NCBI GenBank assembly: GCA_965220185.1
Contig: OZ244807.1
Span: forward strand, 930,001-994,000
Direction: 5' to 3'
Length of the DNA stretch: 64,000 nt
From: Azotimanducus sp965220185
Lineage (GTDB): Bacteria; Pseudomonadota; Gammaproteobacteria; Pseudomonadales; Azotimanducaceae
Shown: positions 7,907 to 15,811 of the stretch, in pieces
How positions within the stretch are numbered: the first letter of the stretch is position 1
How the letters are laid out: each line of letters starts with the position of its first letter
Translations under genes and position numbers: made by a program
Notes under the pieces: generated by a model
Database searches by the model: none
Told to the model about the DNA's origin: nothing
What the model saw: the letters and a program-made list of their open reading frames with translations, nothing else

Positions 7907-8606
7907 ATGAAACAATCAAACGCTTCTACCATCACCCCCCCCCCCTAAACTAGCGACTTTTCTACTATTGGCGGTGCTAACTGCGCCAGCGATGGCGCAG
8001 GTGGACTGGTCCATTCTGGGCGATACAGGGTCCAGTTCCTGCCCGAGCGGTCAGAGCGAATTGAATGCAACGATTGCAACCGTCAGAGCCGGGTCCGGGA
8101 AGGGAGATTCGGTCCAAATTTCGACAACAGCACTGACTTATGCGTCCGTTGGCACTTATGTGGGATCGGATATCGGCGGCGGCCGCACTATTTATCTTCA
8201 GGTGAAGGGGCCGAATGGACGACCAGTTGGCAGTCGGACACTACTCGGCGCTGTAAGGATTTTGCCTGCCGAGAGCGTGGCAGCCCAGAGCACAACTGTC
8301 TCCAGCCTGATACCGAACACAAGCTATACCGTAGAAGTTACGGCTGCCAGAACTTTGATCGGAAAATCCTGCTTCCGGACAGGATTCGATCTGGAGATCC
8401 CCTTTGGCTCGGGTCGCGCCGTCGGTCCCGGCGATTCGTGGTCGAGCGGGTGCTTCGCCTTCAGCAAGGACCAGAATCAGATCCGAGCTTGCCTGTGCGG
8501 AGCCCGGAACTCGTCGGGCCAGTGGGCGCACACGGACAGCGAAGACGGCTACGAATATATTCGCGATGCCACCTGGAGATCGCAGGTGGGCTGTACGACC
8601 AACTGA
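7907..8606 (+). CDS. Secreted protein held out of frame by a poly-C tract, leader-family member 2
   Basis: The ATG at 7907, with AAAGGGA upstream, is followed by 13 codons (MKQSNASTITPPP) and a stop immediately after an 11-C run. With ten Cs the frame reads on through KLATFLLLAVLTAPAMA, an ideal signal peptide ending in AMA before QVDW, and continues to the stop at 8606. The total would be about 232 residues. The mature part contains S-S-S-C-P-S-G-Q-S-E-L and a V-E-V-T-A-A-R ... K-S-C-F strand pair, suggesting a fibronectin-like fold with disulfides. As written, the gene is off. Either the tract is a slippage switch or the count is a sequencing error. Function unknown. Confidence 0.6.
7935..7945 (+). 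repeat. Homopolymer C11 tract in signal-peptide coding region
   Basis: Eleven consecutive C bases encoding the proline n-region of the 7907 gene. Tracts of this length mutate by slipped-strand mispairing in bacteria. C10 or C13 would restore the frame. Confidence 0.9.
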
Positions 8607-8620
8607 CGGGGCCGGAGGCG

Positions 8621-8691
8621 GCAGCCGTCTCGCGGCTGCTGGACCCGTCTGGAAAACCCGGAACAGGGGCGGCCTGCGGGTCGCCCTTTTT
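8621..8691 (+). terminator. Intrinsic terminator after the secreted-protein pair
   Basis: First hairpin GCAGCCG/CGGCTGC at 8621-8639. A second, GGGCG with complement CGCCC, lies at about 8666-8686 and runs directly into TTTTT at 8687-8691. It follows the 8606 stop by 15 nt and supports transcription of the 7907 gene. Confidence 0.65.
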
Positions 8692-8903
8692 GCTGGGGAT
8701 GTGAATGATGTCACCGATCTGCACGGTGACGCGCACCCATTCGTCCTGCAGCAAGGCAGGCCGGATGCGCATGTACGTACAATGCACCTTTTCAAAGTCT
8801 GCCTCAACATGTACCGAATCAAGACCTTTAATCGAATCGCCGAACCGGGGCTGAATCGATTCAATGCTGATGGCTATGAGGTCGGGATTGGTTTCATGGC
8901 CTC

Positions 8904-9485
8904 ATGCGATTCTGCTGCGTAGCCACGAGCTCAGCTTGGATGATGCGGAAAGGGGCTTGCTCGCTGTCGCGCGTGCTTGCCGAATTCGAAGATGCGGACG
9001 AAGGTGGCTTCTATTTCACCTCAACCGAGCATGAAGCCTTGATCCACACACCGAAGCCCGTCATTGATGAAGCGGTACCCGCTGGCAATGGCGTCTTGTG
9101 TTCGGCGCTCTTGAAGCTCTCGGAGCTTGCCCACTCGCCGAACTACTGGGAAGCCGCGGAGCGCATCCTGCGCTGGGCGACTCCGGAGATGGAGCGTATG
9201 CCATCAGCGCACGCATCGCTGCTCGGCGCACTGCATCTCTACGGCGCAGGTCTTGAGACCTGCGTGCTGCGCGGCGAAGCGAATGAGCTTGCGGACTGGC
9301 AGGCTGTGTGCCGTCAAGGCTATGCGCCCAAGCGGCAATGCTTTGCGATTCCTTGGGATCAATCCTGCCCTGACTGGCTGCCGAACGAAACGTCAAGCGG
9401 ACCGCTTGCGTACTTGTGCGCGAACTTTAGTTGCTCGCCGCCGATTCGCGATGTGAACGCGCTAAAGTCAGCACTCAAAGGGTAG
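8904..9485 (+). pseudogene. C-terminal remnant of a DUF255/YyaL thioredoxin-domain protein
   Basis: The frame from about 8965 to 9485 matches the C-terminal end of the DUF255 (YyaL, spermatogenesis-associated protein 20) family: LAEFEDADEGGFYFTSTEHE, then ALIHTPKP, then AVPAGNGV. Full-length members have about 650-700 residues with an N-terminal thioredoxin domain and an alpha/alpha toroid; only about the last 170 residues remain. No upstream part is present in any frame. The open frame begins at 8904, but the first 20 codons are probably not homologous. It ends 5 nt before the next gene. Confidence 0.7.
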
Positions 9486-9490
9486 GGCAG

Positions 9491-10309
9491 ATGGGTAAGA
9501 CATGGAATCTACTGCTGTGTTCCCTGCTGGCGCTCCTCGTCTCAGCCTGCGCGACGAGTCCCACTGGTCGTTCACAGTTCATACTCATCTCGCCAGACAG
9601 TGCTATTGCGCAGTCCAGGGTTGCCTATGAGAACCAAGTGCAGGCGCTCAGGCGCGATGGAGCGTTGCTGAATGATCCGGCGCTCTCACGTCGTATCGAG
9701 AGAATTACGGGCAGGCTCGTGACCGAAGCCGTTCGCTTGTACCCGCATACTGCCAGATGGGAGTGGAGTGTCGCCTTGATCGATGATCCAGAAACGATCA
9801 ATGCCTGGTGCATGGCTGGCGGGCGCATGGCGATCTATAGCGGCATTGTTTTCAAGCTCGATCTCAGCGACGACGAGATCGCCCACATCATGGGTCACGA
9901 GATTTCCCACGCGCTCGCCAACCACACCGCCGAGCGCATGTCGATAGCGATGGCTCAAGGGCTCGCCGTGCTCGCGATTCAGCTAGGCACCGAAAGCCAG
10001 CAAGCCGGCGAGATGGCGGACAGCGTCGCAAATGTGGCGCTCACCTTGCCAAATAGTCGATCTGCCGAGCTTGAAGCAGACGAGATCGGCATGATGCTCG
10101 CCGTGCGTGCAGGCTACGAGCCGCTTGCGGCGGTGAGCTTGTGGGAGAAGATGGCGAAGCGCGGCGGCGGTGCGCGGCCGCTTGAGTTCCTGAGCACGCA
10201 TCCGAGTCCCGGCAATCGGGCGGCGCGCCTCGCAGCCTTGGCAGAGGAGTTTCAAAGGTTCGCGCCAGACAGGACGCCGGAGGTGTTTCCGGTGCGGATG
10301 TATCCGTGA
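9491..10309 (+). CDS. M48-family metalloprotease lipoprotein
   Basis: 272-residue periplasmic zinc peptidase. The signal peptide ends in a lipobox (LLVSAC, Cys20), so the protein should be lipid-anchored. The zinc site HEISH is at 136-140 within HIMGHEISHALANH, and a downstream E-L-E-A-D-E-I-G supplies the third ligand. The family (LoiP/BepA-like) degrades misfolded outer-membrane proteins. I chose the ATG at 9491 because it starts the signal peptide and has AGGG upstream; a longer frame begins at 9431. It follows the YyaL remnant by 5 nt. Confidence 0.9.
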   Translation: MGKTWNLLLCSLLALLVSACATSPTGRSQFILISPDSAIAQSRVAYENQVQALRRDGALLNDPALSRRIERITGRLVTEAVRLYPHTARWEWSVALIDDPETINAWCMAGGRMAIYSGIVFKLDLSDDEIAHIMGHEISHALANHTAERMSIAMAQGLAVLAIQLGTESQQAGEMADSVANVALTLPNSRSAELEADEIGMMLAVRAGYEPLAAVSLWEKMAKRGGGARPLEFLSTHPSPGNRAARLAALAEEFQRFAPDRTPEVFPVRMYP

Positions 10310-10316
10310 AGGGATA

Positions 10317-10484
10317 TTAGGCTGGCGGCAGCAATCGGATCAGCGCAAACACCGAAGCGCCAATGACGAATACTGCGCCAAACATCCATTTGAGAAAATC
10401 TGCCTTGAGGCCAGCCAAGCCTGCTTCTAAGTCGGACCTGGTTGCGATCTCGCCTCGTCCCTGCCGGATGTTTGTGCCCTTCAT
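10317..10484 (-). CDS. Small single-helix membrane protein (55 aa)
   Basis: A short frame with a coding look: a charged helical part (IATRSDLEAGLAGLKADFLK) followed by a hydrophobic segment (WMFGAVFVIGASVFALIRLL) and a PPA end. Small proteins with this layout, a short coiled coil and then one membrane helix, are common and uncharacterised. It is convergent with the M48 gene, whose stop is 7 nt away. No good ribosome site is seen, and the N-terminus could be truncated. Confidence 0.5.
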   Translation of the reverse strand: MKGTNIRQGRGEIATRSDLEAGLAGLKADFLKWMFGAVFVIGASVFALIRLLPPA

Positions 10485-10513
10485 TACATAATGTCTAGGA
10501 TCTGGGTAAACGC

Positions 10514-10834
10514 ATGTCCCAAGCGTGCCACAACCTCTCCATCGAAGTAAATTGGCTCAAGACTGTTGTTGCTTGGCTCGCAGCTACGGCTGTGATGATG
10601 GGGTTCGGAGTCCTTGTGCCGACCGACTTCAACCTCGATGGCTTCGCGGAAGTCTTTTACGCGCTCACAGTGTGGCTGGCCGCCACGACCATGATGTTTG
10701 TCACTCAGTACGCCCTGCACAGCTTGGGTTGTATCGGGCTGAGTCATTTTCTACTGGTCTATCCGATCGCTGTTTCGCCAATCTTGCTCAATGGTTTCAT
10801 AGAAGGAGCCTTTGAATGGACGAAAAAGGTATAG
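10514..10834 (+). CDS. Membrane protein of unknown function (106 aa)
   Basis: Three hydrophobic segments (around residues 16-36, 46-64 and 74-95) separated by short charged loops. No motif is recognised. It is followed by two further uncharacterised genes on the same strand, forming a small cassette between the M48 and mnmC genes. Confidence 0.5.
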   Translation: MSQACHNLSIEVNWLKTVVAWLAATAVMMGFGVLVPTDFNLDGFAEVFYALTVWLAATTMMFVTQYALHSLGCIGLSHFLLVYPIAVSPILLNGFIEGAFEWTKKV

Positions 10835-10871
10835 AATCCTCCCGTAAGTCGAAGAACTGTATTGGAGCCCC

Positions 10872-11057
10872 GTGAAACAAGCGTCAAGCAATGGTCAAGT
10901 TGAGCGTACTGATGTGCCGGAAACTCATATCGGGTCGCGTGGCAACTTATACGTTCGATATGATGACCTTGTACAAAGCAGGGCATTTAAAGACCGTCTC
11001 AGGGAAATGAAAGAGCTAAGGGATCGACTTCAGAAGAACCATATGGTTCTGGATTGA
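10872..11057 (+). CDS. Small hydrophilic protein (61 aa) of unknown function
   Basis: Begins with a GTG at 10872. The C-terminal half (AFKDRLREMKELRDRLQKNH) is strongly helical and charged and may form a coiled coil. It lies 6 nt before the next gene, so the two are probably co-transcribed. Function not recognised. Confidence 0.45.
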   Translation: MKQASSNGQVERTDVPETHIGSRGNLYVRYDDLVQSRAFKDRLREMKELRDRLQKNHMVLD

Positions 11058-11063
11058 TAGAGA

Positions 11064-11810
11064 TTGGAACTAGGCCTCCTCTTGATTCCTGCGTTGGGTG
11101 GCTATCTATTTCTCACCAAATATGATGGAACACGATACCGGCTAGCTCAGGACACTGGCTACCATGTGGTTCTAAAGACTGCGGTGGCTGGCGGGTGTCT
11201 ATTTGTCGCCGCCCGTTTTCTGTTGATGCCTTTGGAAGTGCTCTTGCCTGGCGTCAAGGAATATTGGAACGGGTTATTGCCGTTTGAGTTCTCTGGTAGT
11301 TCGGTATTCTGCGCGATACTGGGTTGGGGCACGCCCCAATTGCTCAACCTTTTCGTTGACCGCATGAAGATGAGACGAGAAGCCGCTGCTGACGCCGGAG
11401 ACCGAATCGGACTGCTGGCGGAAGACTCGATCAATAGCGGCGCACTTATGGAAGTCTCTTTGGAAAATGGCAAGAGCTATGTCGGTGCGCCGATTGAAAG
11501 CACTATGGGGAGCCGGTCACAAGGAGATTTAGTTCTGATTCCATTTGCGAGTGGGTATCGAGACGCGGTAACGCACGGACTAAAACTAGATGTTTTCTAT
11601 CCAGATGTTATCGAAAGGTATGAGCAAGAAGGACAAGGCTCGAAAGAAAATTTCCGAATTGTGATATCTCTTCAACGGATAATTTCTGCGCGAGGATTTG
11701 ACCCGGCCATATTTCATTCATTTACGGTTAACGAACTCGTCAACCCGCAGGAAGATTTCGAGACGCCGACAGTAGTTTCAGAGGGCAGTGCCCAATCCGA
11801 GCAATTGTGA
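11064..11810 (+). CDS. Membrane protein with cytoplasmic C-terminal domain (248 aa)
   Basis: The N-terminal half has three hydrophobic segments (about residues 1-16, 35-57 and 77-95). The rest is a soluble domain rich in charged residues, with a strand-like segment (LMEVSLENGKSYVGAPIES) resembling a small beta-barrel. It starts with TTG at 11064 six nt after the 61-aa gene, so translation is probably coupled. No family is recognised with confidence. Confidence 0.6.
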   Translation: MELGLLLIPALGGYLFLTKYDGTRYRLAQDTGYHVVLKTAVAGGCLFVAARFLLMPLEVLLPGVKEYWNGLLPFEFSGSSVFCAILGWGTPQLLNLFVDRMKMRREAAADAGDRIGLLAEDSINSGALMEVSLENGKSYVGAPIESTMGSRSQGDLVLIPFASGYRDAVTHGLKLDVFYPDVIERYEQEGQGSKENFRIVISLQRIISARGFDPAIFHSFTVNELVNPQEDFETPTVVSEGSAQSEQL

Positions 11811-11948
11811 TGTGCTTCTCCGAGCTTTTGTATTTAGTCGAGTATTCGCGTCACGCTGCATGAACTCCAAAAATCAGGAATCGGTCTAAGCCAAGTCTAT
11901 TTGTTGCTAATACCACATGCCTTGCCGTATATTCGTCTACCATCCCAT

Positions 11949-13685
11949 CTAAATCGAGGCGATTGAGCCGGTCATCAACGTGCGGGTGATCGGTAGTGGA
12001 TTGTAGGCGATTTGACTCGCTACGAGCTCAGCCGCCAAGGGCGCGAGCAGGCTGCCGGAAGCGCCGAAGGCGCAGTTGACATGGAGGCCGGAGGCGAGTT
12101 CACCGACGATCGGCATGAGGTCTTTGTGATACACGCGCCTGCCGCGCCATGAGTCTTTGCGGCTGATCGAAACCGGATGACCGAGCGCTTTCAACCAGCG
12201 GGTCGCGCGAGCGATGTTTTCCCGCTCAGCGTCTTCTGCGTGCATGGGCTCGCGCTCGAAGGTGGCGCCAATAAACAGGTCTTTCGATGACCCAGGTGCG
12301 GCGAAACCCTCGCCCACCAGTGCGCACTTGAGTTTTGGTATCGCTTGCGCTCGCTCCATCTGCCCGCCGATGGTCTGGGCATCGATCTTGGGCAGCAGAT
12401 CAAGGCTGCCTGCGCCCGCGCAAACAACCACCTTCGCAAACGTTTGGCTGGCGCGAGCATCGAAAGTCAGCGTCCAATTGGCGCCATTGGCGTGACAGGA
12501 CGCGACGCTTGCCTCGTGCCGTGTGATCAAGTGATGGCGCATGAGGGAGCGAAGATGCCGAGGCTCGACCACATGGCACTGGCCGTGCCATAGGCTCCGG
12601 CGAACGCCGGAAAGGCCGGATTTTTCTCGCGCTTCTTCGTTGTCGAGTAGCTGCATTGAGTCGTCTGCGGGCAGCCAGTGCTCGGCGTTTCGCTGTATTT
12701 TTTCGACTGCGCGGACTTCTGTCGGTGCTTCGAGCACGCCGCGTGTGGCGCCAAGGCGTCGATACCAGTCGTTGCTATAGCCGCGGGCGAGCGCGCGAAG
12801 CTGCATCAGTGGCAGATTCGGATCGCCAAGGCGGGCATGCGCGAGCGCGATGGGCATGGGCTCGAAGTGCGGATCGAACAGATGCACAGCGATGCCGCGA
12901 ATGGCAAGCAGGTGCGCTGTGAATGTGCCTGCGAAGCCTGCGCCGATGACGGCCACTTCGCGTGGTCGGATTATTTGCGACCTTGTGCCTGATGTATACC
13001 TGCCCGCTAAGCTATGCCGCTTGTGCGGTCTCTGATCAACGCGCTCAATCGTGAAGCCGAGCGATGCAAGCCGCCTGCGAACCATGCCTTGAGCGGTGAA
13101 GCTCGCGATGCGGGCATTGGCTTCGCTTTTCTCGGCGACCTGCGCGAGCAGTGGCTCGCTCCATATCTCGGGGTTGACTCTCGGATCGAAGCCGTCGAGC
13201 AGCCAAGCGTGGCATTTCGCTTGCAAGTCCGTTATGCCATCGAGCGCATCACCTTGATAGACGAGCAGTCGAATCCTGCCTCCGGCAAAGTAGCGCGTGT
13301 GCCAGCCTGTGAGCCGATGCGGCCACGCATGGACGAGCTCGTGCATGAGCGTCATGTCGGATGCGTGGCGCTGAAGGATGTTTTCAATATCCGCGCGCCT
13401 CAGCGGGTGCTTTTCGAAGGCGATGTAGTCGAGTCTCCCGGAGTCCGGCGCGGCCTTCAAGAACGCTTCGCACACGGCAAGAAAGTTGAGGCCGCTGCCA
13501 AAGCCAAGCTCGCCAACGCGAACACCACCTTCGATTTCGCGCCCAAAGAGCTTGTCGAGTTGCATCGGCTCGATGAACACGCGCGCCGTCTCCGCCGCGC
13601 CGTCATGTGCGAAGTAGATGTCCCGGTATTCGATTGAACGAGGCTGGGCATCCTCGTGTTCAATATGTGCAGGGCTGAGGATCAC
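11949..13685 (-). CDS. mnmC: Bifunctional tRNA mnm5s2U biosynthesis protein MnmC
   Basis: Carries out the last two steps of 5-methylaminomethyl-2-thiouridine formation at the wobble base. The N-terminal part is the SAM-dependent methyltransferase (GELGFGSGLNF at about residue 58; LLDGFDPRVNPEIW). The C-terminal part is the FAD oxidoreductase (VAVIGAGFAGTFTAHLLA at about residue 243; CAFGASGSL near the end). At 578 residues it is shorter than the E. coli protein (about 668) but both domains are present. It is divergent from the desaturase gene. Confidence 0.93.
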   Translation of the reverse strand: MILSPAHIEHEDAQPRSIEYRDIYFAHDGAAETARVFIEPMQLDKLFGREIEGGVRVGELGFGSGLNFLAVCEAFLKAAPDSGRLDYIAFEKHPLRRADIENILQRHASDMTLMHELVHAWPHRLTGWHTRYFAGGRIRLLVYQGDALDGITDLQAKCHAWLLDGFDPRVNPEIWSEPLLAQVAEKSEANARIASFTAQGMVRRRLASLGFTIERVDQRPHKRHSLAGRYTSGTRSQIIRPREVAVIGAGFAGTFTAHLLAIRGIAVHLFDPHFEPMPIALAHARLGDPNLPLMQLRALARGYSNDWYRRLGATRGVLEAPTEVRAVEKIQRNAEHWLPADDSMQLLDNEEAREKSGLSGVRRSLWHGQCHVVEPRHLRSLMRHHLITRHEASVASCHANGANWTLTFDARASQTFAKVVVCAGAGSLDLLPKIDAQTIGGQMERAQAIPKLKCALVGEGFAAPGSSKDLFIGATFEREPMHAEDAERENIARATRWLKALGHPVSISRKDSWRGRRVYHKDLMPIVGELASGLHVNCAFGASGSLLAPLAAELVASQIAYNPLPITRTLMTGSIASI

Positions 13686-13719
13686 GCGCTGGTCTCATCG
13701 AGTGCTTTATGAAGGAAAA

Positions 13720-13747
13720 TTCAAGAACTGTATTCTTCAGGTATGAT
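13720..13747 (+). promoter_or_regulatory. Candidate sigma-70 promoter for the desaturase gene
   Basis: TTCAAG at 13720-13725 and TATGAT at 13742-13747 are 16 nt apart. The proposed GTG start is 33 nt downstream. Prediction from consensus only. Confidence 0.4.
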
Positions 13748-13779
13748 GCCAAATCGCTTCATAAATATTCAGGCAATCA

Positions 13780-15000
13780 GTGATCGACATCATGCCTTGG
13801 ATTGAGCCCGCCTTCTTCGGGCTTCTAGCGCCTTCCCTGCTGACAATGGTGAGCGTCGTGTTCGTGACGACGCAGCTCACGCTCATGTGCGTGACCGTCT
13901 ATCTGCATCGTCATTCCGCCCACCGCTCCTTGCAGCTGCATCCTGTGCTCAAGCACATGATGCGCTTCTGGCTGTGGCTGACGACCGGCATGAACACCAA
14001 GGCGTGGACAGCGATTCATCGTAAGCACCATGCGTTTGCCGAGACCGAAGAGGACCCGCACAGCCCGATCGTCCACGGCATCCACAAGGTGCTGTGGCAG
14101 GGGGCGGAGATCTATCGCGCGAGTTCGACCGATGACGTGCTAGAGAAGTTCGGCGCAGGCACGCCCGACGATTGGATTGAGCGTCGCGTCTACACCCCGC
14201 ACTCCGTGGTTGGCATTCTCTCGCTGCTGGTCCTGGAGGTCTTGCTGTTCGGCATTCCCGGCATCGCTGTGTGGGCGGTGCAGATGGCGTGGATTCCGTT
14301 CTTCGCAGCGGGCATCATCAACGGTCTTGGCCATTGGGTGGGCTACCGCAACTTCGAGGTCAAGGACAAATCGAACAATCTCGTGCCACTTGGGGTGTTT
14401 GTTTGTGGCGAGGAACTGCACAACAATCATCACACCTATCCCAATTCGGCCAAGCTGTCGGTCAAGCCTTGGGAGTTCGATCTTGGCTGGGCTTGGATTC
14501 GCCTCTTTCAAAGCCTTGGATTGGCGCAGCCATTGAGCACCGGCCCGGTTGTCGATCGAGTGCCCGGTAAGGAAGGCATTGATCGCGACACAGTGCTTGC
14601 GGCGATGAATGATCGCTTTCGCGTGATGGCCGATTTTGGACGGCGCGTCATGCTGCCTGCGGTGCGGGAAGAATCACGCAAGGCCGACAGGTTCACGCGC
14701 AAGCAGCTAAGGCGCGCCTACAAGCTGCTGACGCGGGTCGAACCGCCGGGCGTCGAAGACGAGAGGCAAGCTGTGCGCAAGGCGCAGCTGCTGCGCAGCG
14801 TGCCAGCCTTGAGCAAGCTGAGCGGCTACAGCGACGAGCTCCGGCGTCTCTTGGCGTCAGGCAAGGACAGCCTTGAGGATGTGCGAGTGCGTCTCATTGA
14901 TTGGGTCAGGCGCGCGGAAAGCAGCGGCGTCGAGACGCTGCAGGAGTTCGCCAAGGAGATTCGGCAGCTCGCCCTGCCCAAGACCGCGCCGCCAATGTAG
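13780..15000 (+). CDS. Membrane fatty acid desaturase (acyl-CoA delta-9 type)
   Basis: Di-iron membrane desaturase of 406 residues. The three histidine boxes are present: HRHSAH (HxxxxH), HRKHHA (HxxHH) and HNNHHTY (HxxHH). Hydrophobic segments lie between them. It introduces a double bond into saturated acyl chains and so controls membrane fluidity. The C-terminal 120 residues are charged and helical, beyond the typical domain. A GTG at 13780 with AGGC 5 nt upstream is preferred to the ATG at 13792, but both are possible. Confidence 0.92.
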   Translation: MIDIMPWIEPAFFGLLAPSLLTMVSVVFVTTQLTLMCVTVYLHRHSAHRSLQLHPVLKHMMRFWLWLTTGMNTKAWTAIHRKHHAFAETEEDPHSPIVHGIHKVLWQGAEIYRASSTDDVLEKFGAGTPDDWIERRVYTPHSVVGILSLLVLEVLLFGIPGIAVWAVQMAWIPFFAAGIINGLGHWVGYRNFEVKDKSNNLVPLGVFVCGEELHNNHHTYPNSAKLSVKPWEFDLGWAWIRLFQSLGLAQPLSTGPVVDRVPGKEGIDRDTVLAAMNDRFRVMADFGRRVMLPAVREESRKADRFTRKQLRRAYKLLTRVEPPGVEDERQAVRKAQLLRSVPALSKLSGYSDELRRLLASGKDSLEDVRVRLIDWVRRAESSGVETLQEFAKEIRQLALPKTAPPM

Positions 15001-15018
15001 GACGGTGGCCGCTTGCTC

Positions 15019-15801
15019 ATGCAGGGAAGGCTCGAAGGTGGAAGGCTTGAAGGGAAGGTTGCCGTCATCACTGGTGGCGCTGGCGGCATTGGCACAGCCG
15101 CGGGCAAGTGCTTTGCCGCCGAGGGCGCGAATGTCCTGTTAGTGGACTTGAATGAAGCTGCGCTCGCCAAGGCGCGCGATGAAATCGGCAGCAATCGGGT
15201 GAGCTTTTGTGTCGCCGATGTCACTCGCCTGCAAGACAACGAGCGCATGATCGAGCAGGCTGTTGAGCGCTACGGCGGGGTCGATGTGTTGGTGGCGAAC
15301 GCTGGCATTGAAGGCGATGTGCGCAGCATTGTCGAGTACGACGAGCAGCGCTTTGATCAGGTCATGGGCGTCAATGTCAAAGGCCCTTTCCTTGGATTAA
15401 AAGCCGCGATTCCGGAGATCGAGAAGCGCGGCGGCGGCAGCATTATCATCACTTCAAGCGCTGCGGGCTCGCAAGGCACCGCCAATTTCGCAGCCTACAC
15501 CGCCAGCAAGCACGCCGTCATCGGCCTGATGCGCTCGGCCGCGCTTGAGTGCGCGAACAAGAAGATCAGGGTGAACACCATCAATCCGTCGCCGGTCGAG
15601 ACGCGCATGATGCGCAGCCTTGAAGAGGGGATGCTGCCGGGGGCGAGGGAGAAAGCCAAGCAGTTGATGCTGGCATCTGTTCCGCTCGGCCGCTACGCTG
15701 AGCCGGAAGAAATCGCCAAGTTGATGCTGTTCCTCGCGAGTGACGAGAGCGCGTTCGTGACCGGCTCGGTCTACGCAATCGATGGCGGCGTGGGTGCCTG
15801 A
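15019..15801 (+). CDS. Short-chain dehydrogenase/reductase
   Basis: Classical SDR of 260 residues. It has the cofactor motif TGGAGGIGTAAG, NAGIEG, the catalytic Ser at ITSSAAG, YTASK (Tyr and Lys) and a C-terminal AIDGGVGA. The acidic residue after the second strand (LLVDLNE) favours NAD. The substrate cannot be inferred. An ATG at 15019 starts the product; a TTG lies 6 nt upstream. It follows the desaturase by 18 nt and may be in the same transcript, which would fit a role in lipid metabolism, but that is an inference. Confidence 0.85.
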   Translation: MQGRLEGGRLEGKVAVITGGAGGIGTAAGKCFAAEGANVLLVDLNEAALAKARDEIGSNRVSFCVADVTRLQDNERMIEQAVERYGGVDVLVANAGIEGDVRSIVEYDEQRFDQVMGVNVKGPFLGLKAAIPEIEKRGGGSIIITSSAAGSQGTANFAAYTASKHAVIGLMRSAALECANKKIRVNTINPSPVETRMMRSLEEGMLPGAREKAKQLMLASVPLGRYAEPEEIAKLMLFLASDESAFVTGSVYAIDGGVGA

Positions 15802-15811
15802 AAGCGTCAAT

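Noticed and set aside
8461..8880. Minus-strand frame with the coding-like stretch YMRIRPALLQDEWVRVTVQI
   Set aside because: It looks partly like real protein, but it has no good start, runs through the terminator and antisense to the secreted-protein gene, and I cannot name a family. It may be an unrelated remnant.
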